Source of the DNA: an uncultured Eubacterium sp.
Lineage (GTDB): Bacteria > Bacillota > Clostridia > Lachnospirales > Lachnospiraceae
Reading direction: 5' to 3'
Length of the DNA: 59,109 nt
Assembly (NCBI GenBank): GCA_934317205.1
Contig: CAKREL010000002.1
Location: forward strand, 1 to 59,109
Shown here: piece after piece, positions 45,549-54,574 of the stretch
Position numbering within the stretch: position 1 is the stretch's first letter
How the letters are laid out: each line of letters starts with the position of its first letter
Made by a program: the position numbers and the translations under genes
Notes under the pieces: generated by a model
Seen by the model: only the letters and a program-made list of their open reading frames with translations
Databases searched by the model: none
What the model was told of the DNA's origin: nothing

Positions 45549-46118
45549 ATGAAGATAGAAGAATATGAAGCAGCGGCGGAGGCTATTTTGTTTGCAATGG
45601 GAGATTCTGTAGAATTGAAAAAACTTGCATTTGCCTTGCAGGTAAGTGAGCGGGAAGCAGAGCTGATCATGCAAAATCTGTCAGATCGTTACAAAAATCC
45701 AAGTTGTGGTCTGCAGATACTGGAGTTGGACGGAGCGTATCAGATTTGCACAAAACCGTCTCAGTACGAATATCTGATCAGAATTGCAAAACAGCCACGG
45801 AAACAGGTGCTGACAGATGTTTTGCTGGAAACATTGTCCATTATTGCATACAAGCAGCCGGTAACAAAAGTGGAAATTGAAAAGATTCGAGGAGTCTCCT
45901 GCGAACATGCGATTAACAAGCTTCTGGATTATGGCTTGATTCAGGAAGCAGGACGTCTGGATGCACCGGGCAGACCGATTCTTTTTGGAACGACAGAGGA
46001 ATTCCTGCGTTGCTTTGATGTACAATCGGTGGAGGAACTTCCGGACATGAATCCGGACAAAGTTGAGGAACTCAAGCAAGAAGCTGAGGAAGAAGTGCAG
46101 CTTCAGTTAAAATTGTGA
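45549..46118 (+). CDS. scpB: Segregation and condensation protein B
   Basis: ScpB dimers stabilise the Smc-ScpA complex through two winged helices. The 189-residue protein has YEAAAEAILFAMGD, RKQVLTDVLLETLSIIAYKQ, VEIEKIRGVSCEHAINKLL and GRLDAPGRPILFGTTEEFL. The ATG at 45549 is served by GGAG inside the scpA end. The pair scpA-scpB is the conserved unit. Confidence 0.95.
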   Translation: MKIEEYEAAAEAILFAMGDSVELKKLAFALQVSEREAELIMQNLSDRYKNPSCGLQILELDGAYQICTKPSQYEYLIRIAKQPRKQVLTDVLLETLSIIAYKQPVTKVEIEKIRGVSCEHAINKLLDYGLIQEAGRLDAPGRPILFGTTEEFLRCFDVQSVEELPDMNPDKVEELKQEAEEEVQLQLKL

Positions 46119-46182
46119 TCAAATAATACGAAAAAATTAAACAAAAATGAATTGCATTTTTTCACGAATCTGTTTGAATATC

Positions 46183-46200
46183 TTGTTAATGAATTAACTA
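46183..46200 (+). promoter_or_regulatory. Rex-type operator upstream of the hydrogenase operon
   Basis: TTGTTAATGAATTAACTA matches the Rex consensus TTGTTAANNNNTTAACAA at 13 of 14 defined positions. Rex represses fermentation and redox genes when the NADH/NAD ratio is low. The site lies 280 bases upstream of the hydrogenase operon, before a hairpin, so the exact target promoter is not clear. Confidence 0.65.
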
Positions 46201-46254
46201 CTGTAAAAAACAACTAAATAGGAAGAAAAATAATAGTGTATATTGCACAAAAAG

Positions 46255-46310
46255 TGAGAAGAGTGATTGGGTTGAAATTACTAACAGGAAACCCGGTCAC
46301 TCTTTTCTCA
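46255..46310 (+). terminator. Long hairpin between scpB and the hydrogenase operon
   Basis: A 19-base arm from 46255 (with AAGAGTGATTGGG) pairs nearly perfectly with the arm ending at 46310 (CCCGGTCACTCTTTT), with a two-base bulge. No pure T run follows, though the distal arm contains CTTTTC. It is a likely terminator of scpAB or of a short RNA starting near the Rex site. Confidence 0.55.
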
Positions 46311-46375
46311 GTATTGAAAAAAAAACAATGCTATATTAAAATGTGACACATGGGTACTGCAAAACCAGTGTAGAT

Positions 46376-46413
46376 ATGTAAAAAATGTACAAAAAATGTA
46401 CGAGATTATAATT
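46376..46413 (+). promoter_or_regulatory. Hydrogenase operon promoter region with phased ATGTA repeats
   Basis: A perfect TATAAT (46408-46413) lies about 70 bases before the first gene. Three ATGTA direct repeats (46376, 46386, 46397), spaced 10-11 bases, cover the -35 region, where no good TTGACA is present. This arrangement suggests an activator-dependent promoter. Confidence 0.45.
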
Positions 46414-46480
46414 GAGGCGTATAGCCACTACAGATGGAAGCAGCGGACTTTACAGTGGTAAAGGTTTAGGAGGATAGGAT

Positions 46481-48313
46481 ATGAGCAGATTATCAGTAGT
46501 ATCAGCTGACAAAGTAAATTCTACGACAGAACAGCTTATGAAAGAATTTACACAGCGAATTGTAGCAAATCCGCCGGGAGTCTGTCCGGTAGATATGCAG
46601 CTGGCATTTTTAAAAGTATGTCATGCACAGACATGTGGAAAATGTGTTCCATGCCGAATTGGTCTGGGGCAGTTAGAACGACTTCTTGAGAAAGTGCTGG
46701 ACAACGAAGCAACTATGGAAACTCTGAAATTGATTGAAGAAACAGCAGAGAATATTAAAAATTCTGCTGACTGTGCCATCGGTTTTGAATCAGCACGTAT
46801 GGTGCTGGCAGGTCTGGAAGGGTTCAGAGAAGATTATATTTCACATATAACAGAACACAGATGTCTTGGTTCATTTGAACAGCCGATTCCGTGTGTTACA
46901 CTTTGTCCGGCGCATGTGGATATACCAGGTTATATTGCGCTGGCTGGTGAGGGACGTTGTGAAGACGCAATCCGTTTGATTCGTAAGGACAACCCGTTCC
47001 CAACGGCCTGTGCATTGATCTGTGAACATCCATGTGAGGCAAGATGCCGCAGAAATATTATTGACGATTCTATCAATATTCGTGGTATGAAACGTTATAT
47101 CGTAGATAATGCACCGTCTGACAAAGTACCGGTTCCGGCATGTGCAAAATCCACAGGTAAGAAGGTTGCCATTATCGGTGGTGGCCCGAGCGGACTGACA
47201 ACTGCATATTTTCTGCAGTTAATGGGGCATCAATGTACCGTATTTGAGGAGAAAAAACAGCTTGGTGGCATGTTGCGTTATGGTATTCCTAACTACCGTT
47301 TCCCACGTGAACGTCTGCAGGAAGACATTGATGCTATTCTTTCTACTGGTGTGGAAGTGAAATTAAATGTAAACATTGGAACAGAAGAAATGAAGCAGAT
47401 AGAACAGGAGTATGACGCAATTTATGTGGCTATTGGTGCACATACCGATAAAAAACTTGGCCTGGAGGGAGAAGATAGCAAAAATGTGATTTCTGCTGTC
47501 GACATGCTCCGTGAAATTGGTGATGGTGCTTATCCGGATTACACTGGAAAACGCGTAGTTGTAGTTGGTGGCGGAAATGTAGCTATGGATTGTGCCAGAA
47601 CCGCAATGCGTGCGAACGCAGAGACTGTAAGCATCGTATATCGCAGACGCCAGGAAGATATGACTGCACTTCCGGCAGAGGTAGAGGGTGCGATTGCAGA
47701 GGGAATCGAACTTGTTACTTTAAAAGCCCCGCTTCGTGTAGAAGCAGACGCAGAGGGAAAAGCATGTGCTCTCTGGGTACAGCCGCAGATCATTGGACCA
47801 GTAAAAAGTGGCAGACCAGCTCCGCGTAAGGCAAACAAACCAGAGGAACGTGTGGAATGTGATATTGTTCTGGTTGCCATTGGACAGGATATTGTATCTC
47901 AGCCTTTTGCAGATTTTGGAATGGCTGTTAACCGTGGACGAATTGTCGCAGATAAAGGTGGTGCAGTAAATTTAGTTGGCGTATATGCAGGTGGTGATTG
48001 CGTCTCTGGACCAGCTACTGTAATCAAGGCTATTGCAGCAGGAAAAGCAGCAGCCGCCAATATCGATGAGTATCTTGGCTATCATCATCCAATCAGTTGT
48101 GATGTGGAGATTCCGGAGCCAATGTTGAATGATAAAGTACCGTGTGGACGCGTCAACCTTCAGGAAGTAGAAGCATGGGCAAGAAAAACAAACTTTGAAG
48201 GTATTGAACTTCCTATGAGCTGCGAGGAAGCAGTACAGGAAGCAAGCCGCTGCTTGCGATGCGACCATCATGGCTGTGGCACACTGAGAGGAGGCAGAGA
48301 GTTCGAATGGTAA
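46481..48313 (+). CDS. NuoF-type iron-sulfur / GltD-type flavin NAD(P) oxidoreductase fusion (hydrogenase partner)
   Basis: Residues about 1-125 resemble the C-terminal 4Fe-4S domain of NuoF/HydB (TCGKCVPCRIGLGQLERLL and DCAIGFESA), without the NADH/FMN domain that normally precedes it. A GltD-type N-terminal iron-sulfur domain follows (CVTLCPAHVDIPGYIAL; CALICEHPCEARCRR). The flavoprotein core has FAD motif VAIIGGGPSGLTTAYFLQ, NAD(P) motif VVVVGGGNVAMDCARTA, and YAGGDCVSGPATVIKAIAAG. It probably passes electrons between NAD(P)H and the hydrogenase encoded next, whose start overlaps by 7 bases. AGGAGG precedes the ATG. Nicotinamide preference is not evident. Confidence 0.88.
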   Translation: MSRLSVVSADKVNSTTEQLMKEFTQRIVANPPGVCPVDMQLAFLKVCHAQTCGKCVPCRIGLGQLERLLEKVLDNEATMETLKLIEETAENIKNSADCAIGFESARMVLAGLEGFREDYISHITEHRCLGSFEQPIPCVTLCPAHVDIPGYIALAGEGRCEDAIRLIRKDNPFPTACALICEHPCEARCRRNIIDDSINIRGMKRYIVDNAPSDKVPVPACAKSTGKKVAIIGGGPSGLTTAYFLQLMGHQCTVFEEKKQLGGMLRYGIPNYRFPRERLQEDIDAILSTGVEVKLNVNIGTEEMKQIEQEYDAIYVAIGAHTDKKLGLEGEDSKNVISAVDMLREIGDGAYPDYTGKRVVVVGGGNVAMDCARTAMRANAETVSIVYRRRQEDMTALPAEVEGAIAEGIELVTLKAPLRVEADAEGKACALWVQPQIIGPVKSGRPAPRKANKPEERVECDIVLVAIGQDIVSQPFADFGMAVNRGRIVADKGGAVNLVGVYAGGDCVSGPATVIKAIAAGKAAAANIDEYLGYHHPISCDVEIPEPMLNDKVPCGRVNLQEVEAWARKTNFEGIELPMSCEEAVQEASRCLRCDHHGCGTLRGGREFEW

Positions 48314-50040
48314 ATTTAACAATTAATAATAAAAAGATTCAGGTACCAGAAGGTACTACAATCCTGGCAGCTGCCGCTCAGATTGGAATTAAAATTCCGA
48401 CATTATGCTATTTAAAAGAAATTAATGAGATTGGAGCCTGTCGTGTCTGCGTGGTAGAGGTAGAAGGTAAAGAGACTCTGGTTGCTTCTTGCAATACAGT
48501 CGTAGAAGAAGGTATGGTTGTATATACAAACAGTTACAAGGCACAGCATGCCCGCCGTATGAATGTACAGATGATTCTTTCAGAACATGATGCACATTGC
48601 GCTTCTTGTGTCAGAAGTGGAAACTGTACATTGCAGACAGTGGCAAATGAACTGAATATCGGTGATGTTCCATTTGATGAAAAATATGAACAGAATGAAT
48701 GGCCACAGGATTTTCCACTTATTCGTGATGCAAGCAAATGTATCAAATGTATGCGTTGTGTGCAAATCTGTGATAAAGTCCAGCAATTGAAAGTCTGGGA
48801 TGTGATCAATACCGGAAAACGCACCAGTGTTGGTGTGTCTGGCAGAAAAAATATTACAGAGTCTGATTGTGCAATTTGTGGTCAGTGTATCACACATTGC
48901 CCGGTTGGTGCACTGCATGAACGTGATGATATAGAAAAATTAATGGATGCTGTACATGATCCGGAAAAGATTGTTGTCGTTCAAATTGCACCGGCAGTGC
49001 GTGCTGCCTGGGGCGAAGATCTTGGACTTGCACGTGAAATGGCTACTGAAAAAAGAATGGCAGCAGCAGTGCGTGCTCTTGGTGTTGATTATGTATTTGA
49101 TACTAATTTTTCCGCAGATCTGACAATCATGGAAGAGGGGAATGAGTTTCTGGAGCGTATGACACATGCGGATGAATATTCCTGGCCAATGTTTACTTCT
49201 TGCTGTCCTGGATGGGTTCGGTTCATCAAATCTCAGTATCCGGACATGGTAAAAAATTTGTCAACGGCAAAATCGCCGCAGCAGATGTTCGGTGCAGTGG
49301 CAAAATCCTATTATGCGCAGGTCCTGGATGTGGATCCTTCCAGAATCTTTAGTGTTTCCATTATGCCGTGTGTGGCAAAGAAACATGAGTGTGCAATACC
49401 TGTTATGAATGATGCAGGAGCTGGTCAGGATGTAGACCTTTCTTTGACAACCAGAGAATTGGATCGCGTATTAAAGGCAGAACTGATTTCGCCGGCTTTC
49501 CTTGAGGAAGAAGAATTTGACCAGCCATTAGGCGTGGGTTCCGGTGCAGGTGTTATTTTCGGCGCAACTGGTGGCGTTATGGAGGCAGCTCTGAGAACTG
49601 CTTACTATGTGTTAAATGGAAAAAATCCTGATCCTGATTTGTTTAGAACAGTCCGTGGTATGGACGGAATCAAAGAAGCTGAAGTTGAGATCGCAGGTAT
49701 AAAGATTAAGGCTGCTATTGTCAGTGGACTTGGAAATACAAGAAAATTAATGGAAAAAATTCGTTCGGGTGAAGCAGAATATCATTTCGTAGAAGTGATG
49801 GCATGTCCGGGTGGATGTGTTGGCGGTGGCGGACAGCCAATCACCGATGGTGTGGAACTGGCAGATGTACGAGGAAGAAATCTGTATAAGTTAGATAAAA
49901 AGAATCCGCTTCGTTTCTCACACGAAAATCCATCTGTGATCAAAGCGTACGAAGACTTTTTTGAGAAACCGTTATCTCATAAATCTCACGAATTACTACA
50001 TACGGATCACGAAGCATGGAAAATGCCGAATCAAAGATAA
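48307..50040 (+). CDS. [FeFe] hydrogenase, group A catalytic subunit
   Basis: This 577-residue enzyme interconverts protons and H2. It has an N-terminal 2Fe-2S ferredoxin domain (LCYLKEINEIGACRVCVVEV), the His-ligated cluster HDAHCASCVRSGNC, two 4Fe-4S motifs (CIKCMRCVQIC, CAICGQCITHCP), and the three H-cluster motifs: TSCCPGW, MPCVAKKHE and MACPGGCVGGGGQP. The C-terminal small-subunit-like segment is present. All ligand cysteines are kept, so it should be active. The ATG at 48307 overlaps the partner gene stop and is preceded by AGGAGG at 48289-48294. The pairing with a GltD-like flavoprotein recalls the poorly characterised glutamate-synthase-linked group A2 hydrogenases. Confidence 0.93.
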   Translation: MVNLTINNKKIQVPEGTTILAAAAQIGIKIPTLCYLKEINEIGACRVCVVEVEGKETLVASCNTVVEEGMVVYTNSYKAQHARRMNVQMILSEHDAHCASCVRSGNCTLQTVANELNIGDVPFDEKYEQNEWPQDFPLIRDASKCIKCMRCVQICDKVQQLKVWDVINTGKRTSVGVSGRKNITESDCAICGQCITHCPVGALHERDDIEKLMDAVHDPEKIVVVQIAPAVRAAWGEDLGLAREMATEKRMAAAVRALGVDYVFDTNFSADLTIMEEGNEFLERMTHADEYSWPMFTSCCPGWVRFIKSQYPDMVKNLSTAKSPQQMFGAVAKSYYAQVLDVDPSRIFSVSIMPCVAKKHECAIPVMNDAGAGQDVDLSLTTRELDRVLKAELISPAFLEEEEFDQPLGVGSGAGVIFGATGGVMEAALRTAYYVLNGKNPDPDLFRTVRGMDGIKEAEVEIAGIKIKAAIVSGLGNTRKLMEKIRSGEAEYHFVEVMACPGGCVGGGGQPITDGVELADVRGRNLYKLDKKNPLRFSHENPSVIKAYEDFFEKPLSHKSHELLHTDHEAWKMPNQR

Positions 50041-50068
50041 AAACAGTAAAAAGATAAGGTAATCATAT

Positions 50069-50104
50069 AGGTGGGACAGCCAATGACTGTCCTACCTTTT
50101 TTTT
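50069..50104 (+). terminator. Terminator of the hydrogenase operon
   Basis: AGGTGGGACAG pairs with CTGTCCTACCT (one G-U), followed by seven to eight T. Confidence 0.93.
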
Positions 50105-50163
50105 GTAGGAAAAAAGTCAGATTCCATACATGTAAATATTTTTTCATGGTAATCTTACAAAGG

Positions 50164-50171
50164 CATAGAAT
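50164..50171 (+). promoter_or_regulatory. Possible sporulation-type -10 element
   Basis: CATAGAAT, within GGCATAGAATGAATAGAAA, closely matches the block upstream of sigK (GGCATAGAATAATAGAAA). CATACAAT is the SigE -10 consensus. A weak TTCATGGT lies 13 bases upstream. Tentative. Confidence 0.35.
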
Positions 50172-50198
50172 GAATAGAAAAGAAAAAATGGATATTTT

Positions 50199-51512
50199 AT
50201 GAAACGATTTTTTATAATATGTGTTTGTCTGATATATATAATAGTGTTTCCGTGTGGAATGGTTTCGGCGGCAAAAACAACTATGGCAGAAAGACAAAAA
50301 TATGAGATACAGATGCCCTGGAAGGATGCCAGGGAGCAGTTTTCAGATTTTCAAAAAGATGACCTGGATTTGCATGCCAAAAGTGCGGTTTTGACAGATG
50401 CTGACACTGGACGGATTTTATATGGGAAAGATGCCAACACTGCTATGGCAAATGCAAGTACAACAAAAATTTTGACTTGTCTGCTTGCAATAGAGAGCGG
50501 AAGACTCGAAAAAATCGTGGTTTTTTCAAAAAATGCCTGTTCGATGCCGAAAGTACGGCTTGGCTGTCCACAAGGGACACAGTTTTTATTGGAAGATTTA
50601 TTATATTCTCTGATGTTGGAATCACATAATGATACTGCGGTGGCCATTGCAGAACATATCGCAGGAACGGTTGAAGTTTTTGCAGAACAAATGAATAAAA
50701 GAGCAGTGGAACTAGGCTGTCAAAATACACATTTTGTGACACCAAATGGACTTGACAACTCAGATAGAAACGGTATGCATCAGACGACGGCTTATGATCT
50801 CAGCTTGATTATGGCGGCTTGTATACAAAATGACAAATTCTTGGAAATTACAAAAACTGCTCAAAAAACAATCAACAGTATAGATGGTACATTTCAGGCA
50901 ACGCTGACGAATCATAATGCACTGCTTTTCATGGTGGACGGTATGGTTTCTGGAAAAACCGGGTTTACGGCAAAAGCGGGTTATTGTTATGTGGGCGCAT
51001 ACCGAAAAGAGGACCGTGCATATACATTTGCATTATTGGCCTGCGGCTGGCCAAATAACAAAGGATACAAGTGGGAAGATTCCAAAAAGCTGATTGATTA
51101 TGGAAATGATAATTATTTTCGAAAACAGTATATATGGAAAGACGAAAAAAGAAGGATCTGTCTGGATAAAGGTATAATAATTCAGAGGAGAGTGCTTGAT
51201 ACAGAACATCAAGGAGATATTTATTTGGAAAAGGTCAGATATGCTTATTTGGAAAGTATTATGGTACAGACAGAAACTATGCAACGAGAACTTCTGGTTT
51301 CTGATTCCGATATAATTACAGAAAAATGGAGTTTACCGGATTATTTGGAAGCACCGGTTCAGAAAGGTGATAAAGTCGGAAAACGCGATATTTTTTTAAA
51401 TGGGTGTCAGATTCTGACACAGTCAGTCTGTGCATCAGAGACGGTAACGAAATTTGATTATTGCTGGTGTTTGAAACAAATTTTCTTTATATTGTTTCTT
51501 AAAGAAATATGA
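50199..51512 (+). CDS. Serine-type D-alanyl-D-alanine carboxypeptidase, possibly sporulation-linked
   Basis: A second low-molecular-weight PBP, 437 residues, with signal peptide (about 1-24) and motifs ASTTKIL (SxxK), SHNDTAVA (SxN) and SGKTGFTAKAG (KTG). The DacF/PBP5-type fold has a C-terminal beta part and a final hydrophobic stretch that could anchor it. It differs strongly from the paralogue at 43317-44606. A possible SigE/SigK-type -10 upstream and the short spacing to the start hint at mother-cell expression for cortex trimming; a vegetative role is equally possible. No convincing Shine-Dalgarno is seen beyond a purine-rich stretch. The RpiR gene promoter lies over its last codons. Confidence 0.9.
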   Translation: MKRFFIICVCLIYIIVFPCGMVSAAKTTMAERQKYEIQMPWKDAREQFSDFQKDDLDLHAKSAVLTDADTGRILYGKDANTAMANASTTKILTCLLAIESGRLEKIVVFSKNACSMPKVRLGCPQGTQFLLEDLLYSLMLESHNDTAVAIAEHIAGTVEVFAEQMNKRAVELGCQNTHFVTPNGLDNSDRNGMHQTTAYDLSLIMAACIQNDKFLEITKTAQKTINSIDGTFQATLTNHNALLFMVDGMVSGKTGFTAKAGYCYVGAYRKEDRAYTFALLACGWPNNKGYKWEDSKKLIDYGNDNYFRKQYIWKDEKRRICLDKGIIIQRRVLDTEHQGDIYLEKVRYAYLESIMVQTETMQRELLVSDSDIITEKWSLPDYLEAPVQKGDKVGKRDIFLNGCQILTQSVCASETVTKFDYCWCLKQIFFILFLKEI

Positions 51513-51520
51513 GGTATACT
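51492..51520 (+). promoter_or_regulatory. Promoter of the RpiR-type regulator gene
   Basis: TTGTTT (51492-51497), 17 bases, TATACT (51515-51520); the -35 lies within the end of the carboxypeptidase gene. A small CACGG/CCGTG hairpin begins the leader. Confidence 0.65.
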
Positions 51521-51617
51521 AGACACGGTATTACCCGTGCTTTACAATAACTGTTATGCGGGAAATCATATCTGATATGACAAAAGTGTCCTGTCAGATA
51601 AAAAGTGGAGAAGAGAA

Positions 51618-52565
51618 ATGAATAATTCAAATGAGCTGATTAATAGGATTAATGAAAAGTACAGCAGTATGAGTAAAGGGCAGAAGCTGTTGTCTACATA
51701 TATTACAGATAATTATGATAAGGCGGTTTTTCTGACCGCAGAGAAACTGGGAAAAGTTGTTGGTGTGAGCGAATCCACTGTTGTACGGTTTGCGACACAT
51801 CTTGGATATCGTGGTTATCCTGAATTCCAGAAAGCATTGGAAGAACTTGTGCGCAATAAGTTGAATTCTATCCAACGAATGGAAGTAACTTATGGACGGA
51901 TTAGCCAGTCAAAGATTTTGGAGACGGTGTTGCAGTCTGATGCAGAAAAAATCAAGAGAACCATGGAACAGATCGACCAGAATGCCTTTGAGGCGGCACT
52001 GGATATTATTTTAAATGCAAAGCATATTTACATTGTAGGAATTCGAAGTTGTGCACCGTTGGCTAGCTTTATGTCTTTTTATTTTAATTTGATGTTTGAT
52101 AATGTGCACCTGCTTCATACCAGCAGCTCAAGTGAACTGTTTGAGCAGATGGTACGCATTAGTGAGGATGATGTAATCATCGGTATTAGTTTTCCGCGCT
52201 ATTCCATGCGAACGTTAAAAGCCATGGAATTTGCCAATAACCGAAATGCGAAAGTAATCACACTGACAGACAGTGTACATTCCCCTATGAATCTGTATTC
52301 TTCATGCAATTTGATTGCAAAGAGTGATATGGCATCTATCGTGGATTCCCTGGTCGCACCGCTGAGTGTGATTAATGCGCTGATAGTTGCTCTATGCATG
52401 AGAAAACAAAGTGAAGTGGCTGAAACGCTGGAGACACTGGAAGATATCTGGGACGAATATCAGGTTTATGAGAGTGATGAGATCAATTATATTGATGATC
52501 ATATGAAAATGCGTTATGGAAAGATTGAGAAAGTAGATCAGGAAGATTCTGGAAAAGAAAAATAA
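51618..52565 (+). CDS. MurR/RpiR family transcriptional regulator
   Basis: The 315-residue protein has an N-terminal HTH_6 domain (GKVVGVSESTVVRFATHLGY) and a C-terminal SIS sugar-phosphate-binding domain (HIYIVGIRSCAPLASFMSFY; SEDDVIIGISFPRYSMRTLKA). Such regulators sense phosphosugars such as MurNAc-6-P. No sugar catabolic operon is adjacent, so its ligand is unknown. GGAGAAGAG precedes the ATG. It may be the first gene of a transcript with the flavoprotein 68 bases downstream. Confidence 0.92.
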   Translation: MNNSNELINRINEKYSSMSKGQKLLSTYITDNYDKAVFLTAEKLGKVVGVSESTVVRFATHLGYRGYPEFQKALEELVRNKLNSIQRMEVTYGRISQSKILETVLQSDAEKIKRTMEQIDQNAFEAALDIILNAKHIYIVGIRSCAPLASFMSFYFNLMFDNVHLLHTSSSSELFEQMVRISEDDVIIGISFPRYSMRTLKAMEFANNRNAKVITLTDSVHSPMNLYSSCNLIAKSDMASIVDSLVAPLSVINALIVALCMRKQSEVAETLETLEDIWDEYQVYESDEINYIDDHMKMRYGKIEKVDQEDSGKEK

Positions 52566-52633
52566 AAGCAGATGAATTTTAGATAGATATTTTTCAAATT
52601 AAAAAACAACAAGTGTAAAATCGGAGAAAATGA

Positions 52634-53881
52634 ATGAGTAAAGTGGCAGTAATCGGCGGAGGCGCCGGTGGAATGATGGCAGCATGCATCGCAGCCGGAA
52701 AAGGACACCAGGTGACGCTGTTTGAACAGAATGAGAAACTCGGTAAAAAAATCTATATTACGGGAAAGGGACGTTGTAACCTGACCAATGCATGTGACAC
52801 AGAGGATTTGTTTGCTGCAATCATGAAAAATGCAAAATTTCTCTACAGTGCGATTTATACTTTTGATAACCATGCACTGATGGATTATTTTGCAAGTCTT
52901 GGTCTGAAAATGAAAACAGAACGGGGAAACCGTGTGTTTCCGCTGTCGGATCATGCTTCCGACGTAATTCGTGCACTGACAGATGAACTGCGCAGAAAAA
53001 AGGTGCATATCTGCTTGAATACTAAAGTGCAAGAAATTTTAAGTGATGGAACGAAAATCACTGGAGTGTGCTGGGATTGCCATGATACACATCAGAAAAA
53101 TCAGATAGAGGAATTTGATGCTGTGGTAGCAGCCTGCGGTGGTATGTCTTATCCGACAACAGGATCAGATGGAAACGGTTTTGAACTGTGTAAAAAACTT
53201 GGGCATACAGTAACGGAACTTCGACCTTCTTTGATTGGAATGACTACAGCGGAAGAGTACATCATGCAGTTACAGGGGTTGTCTCTGAAAAATGTAACGT
53301 TAACGGTGAAAGATGGGAAAAAGACGCTGTATTCGGAATTTGGTGAGATGCTATTTACTCATCAGGGAATCAGCGGACCGTTGGTACTGACAGCCAGTAG
53401 CTGTATTCCGGATAAATATATGAAGCAGAAACTGTCTTTTGAAATAGACTTAAAGCCGGCACTTTCGGAAGAACAGCTGGACAAGCGTCTGCAGCGTGAT
53501 TTTGCAGAGAATGTAAACCGTCAGTTCAAAAATGCCCTGCATGGGCTTGTTCCAGCAAAACTGATACCGGTTTTGATCAGATTGTCTGGTATTGGTCCGG
53601 AGAAAAAGGTACATTCCATTACCAGAGAAGAACGTCATCAGCTTCTGACGTTGTTGAAACATTTTCCGGGAACCATTACAGGTCTTGGTAAAATAGAAGA
53701 AGCTATTGTTACCAGAGGTGGTATTAAGGTTAAAGAAGTGAATCCGTCTACCATGGAGTCAAAACTGGTGCAGGGGCTGTATCTGTGTGGTGAAATGTTG
53801 GATGTAGATGCCGTAACCGGAGGATTTAACCTGCAGATTGCATGGTCCACCGGATATCTGGCAGGAATAAGTATAGAATAA
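52634..53881 (+). CDS. BaiN/RdsA (HI0933-like) family flavoprotein
   Basis: The 415-residue protein has the FAD motif VAVIGGGAGGMMAACIAAG, the family-specific KKIYITGKGRCNLTNACD and RVFPLSDHASDVI, VVAACGGMSYPTTGSDGNGF, the C-terminal VTRGGIKVKEVNPSTM and a second FAD contact GLYLCGEMLDVDAVTGGFNL. Functions in the family vary, and bile-acid reduction was proposed for BaiN. No bile genes are nearby, so the substrate is open. It precedes cmk-ispH-rpsA, a conserved order in Clostridia. Confidence 0.9.
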   Translation: MSKVAVIGGGAGGMMAACIAAGKGHQVTLFEQNEKLGKKIYITGKGRCNLTNACDTEDLFAAIMKNAKFLYSAIYTFDNHALMDYFASLGLKMKTERGNRVFPLSDHASDVIRALTDELRRKKVHICLNTKVQEILSDGTKITGVCWDCHDTHQKNQIEEFDAVVAACGGMSYPTTGSDGNGFELCKKLGHTVTELRPSLIGMTTAEEYIMQLQGLSLKNVTLTVKDGKKTLYSEFGEMLFTHQGISGPLVLTASSCIPDKYMKQKLSFEIDLKPALSEEQLDKRLQRDFAENVNRQFKNALHGLVPAKLIPVLIRLSGIGPEKKVHSITREERHQLLTLLKHFPGTITGLGKIEEAIVTRGGIKVKEVNPSTMESKLVQGLYLCGEMLDVDAVTGGFNLQIAWSTGYLAGISIE

Positions 53882-53899
53882 ATGAGAGAGGTTAAACAG

Positions 53900-54574
53900 A
53901 TGAGTTTTAACATTGCAATTGATGGACCGGCAGGTGCCGGAAAAAGTACAATAGCGAAGAAGCTGGCAAAAAAAATATCCTTTATTTACGTGGATACAGG
54001 GGCAATGTACCGTGCTATGGGATATTATTTTTTGCAGCATGGTATAAAAGCAGATGAAGAAGAAAAAATCAAAGATGCCTGTCAAGATATTTCTGTGGCT
54101 CTGATTTATGAAGATGGTGTGCAGAAAGTCCTATTAAATGGAGAAGATGTTTCTGGAAAGATCCGTCAGGAAGAAGTAGGAAATATGGCATCAGCCACAA
54201 GTGGTTACGGATTTGTACGTGCAAAACTTCTCAGTCTGCAGCAAGATATGGCTGCACAGCATAATGTCATCATGGATGGCCGTGATATCGGGACCTGTGT
54301 ACTCCCAAATGCACAGTTGAAGATTTTTCTTACAGCAAGCGTAGCGGTGCGGGCAAAACGCCGTTATGACGAATTAGTAGAAAAAGGAGAACACTGTAAT
54401 CTGGCAGAAATCGAAAAAGATATTAGCGAGCGAGACTATCGTGACATGCATCGTAAAATTGCACCATTAAAGGCAGCAGAGGATGCTGTCATGCTGGATT
54501 CTTCTGATCTGAATATTGATGAAGTGGTAGAGGCAATTTATAAGCAGGCAAAAAAGGCAGGGCTGGAAGCATGA
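53900..54574 (+). CDS. cmk: Cytidylate kinase
   Basis: CMP kinase makes CDP and dCDP. The protein (224 residues) has Walker A IDGPAGAGKSTIAKKL, VDTGAMYRAMGY, GRDIGTCVLPNA and ISERDYRDMHRKIAPL. I prefer the ATG at 53900, preceded by AGAGG at 53885-53889; an in-frame ATG directly after the upstream stop (53882) would include that site. Its stop overlaps the ispH start (ATGA). Confidence 0.95.
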   Translation: MSFNIAIDGPAGAGKSTIAKKLAKKISFIYVDTGAMYRAMGYYFLQHGIKADEEEKIKDACQDISVALIYEDGVQKVLLNGEDVSGKIRQEEVGNMASATSGYGFVRAKLLSLQQDMAAQHNVIMDGRDIGTCVLPNAQLKIFLTASVAVRAKRRYDELVEKGEHCNLAEIEKDISERDYRDMHRKIAPLKAAEDAVMLDSSDLNIDEVVEAIYKQAKKAGLEA

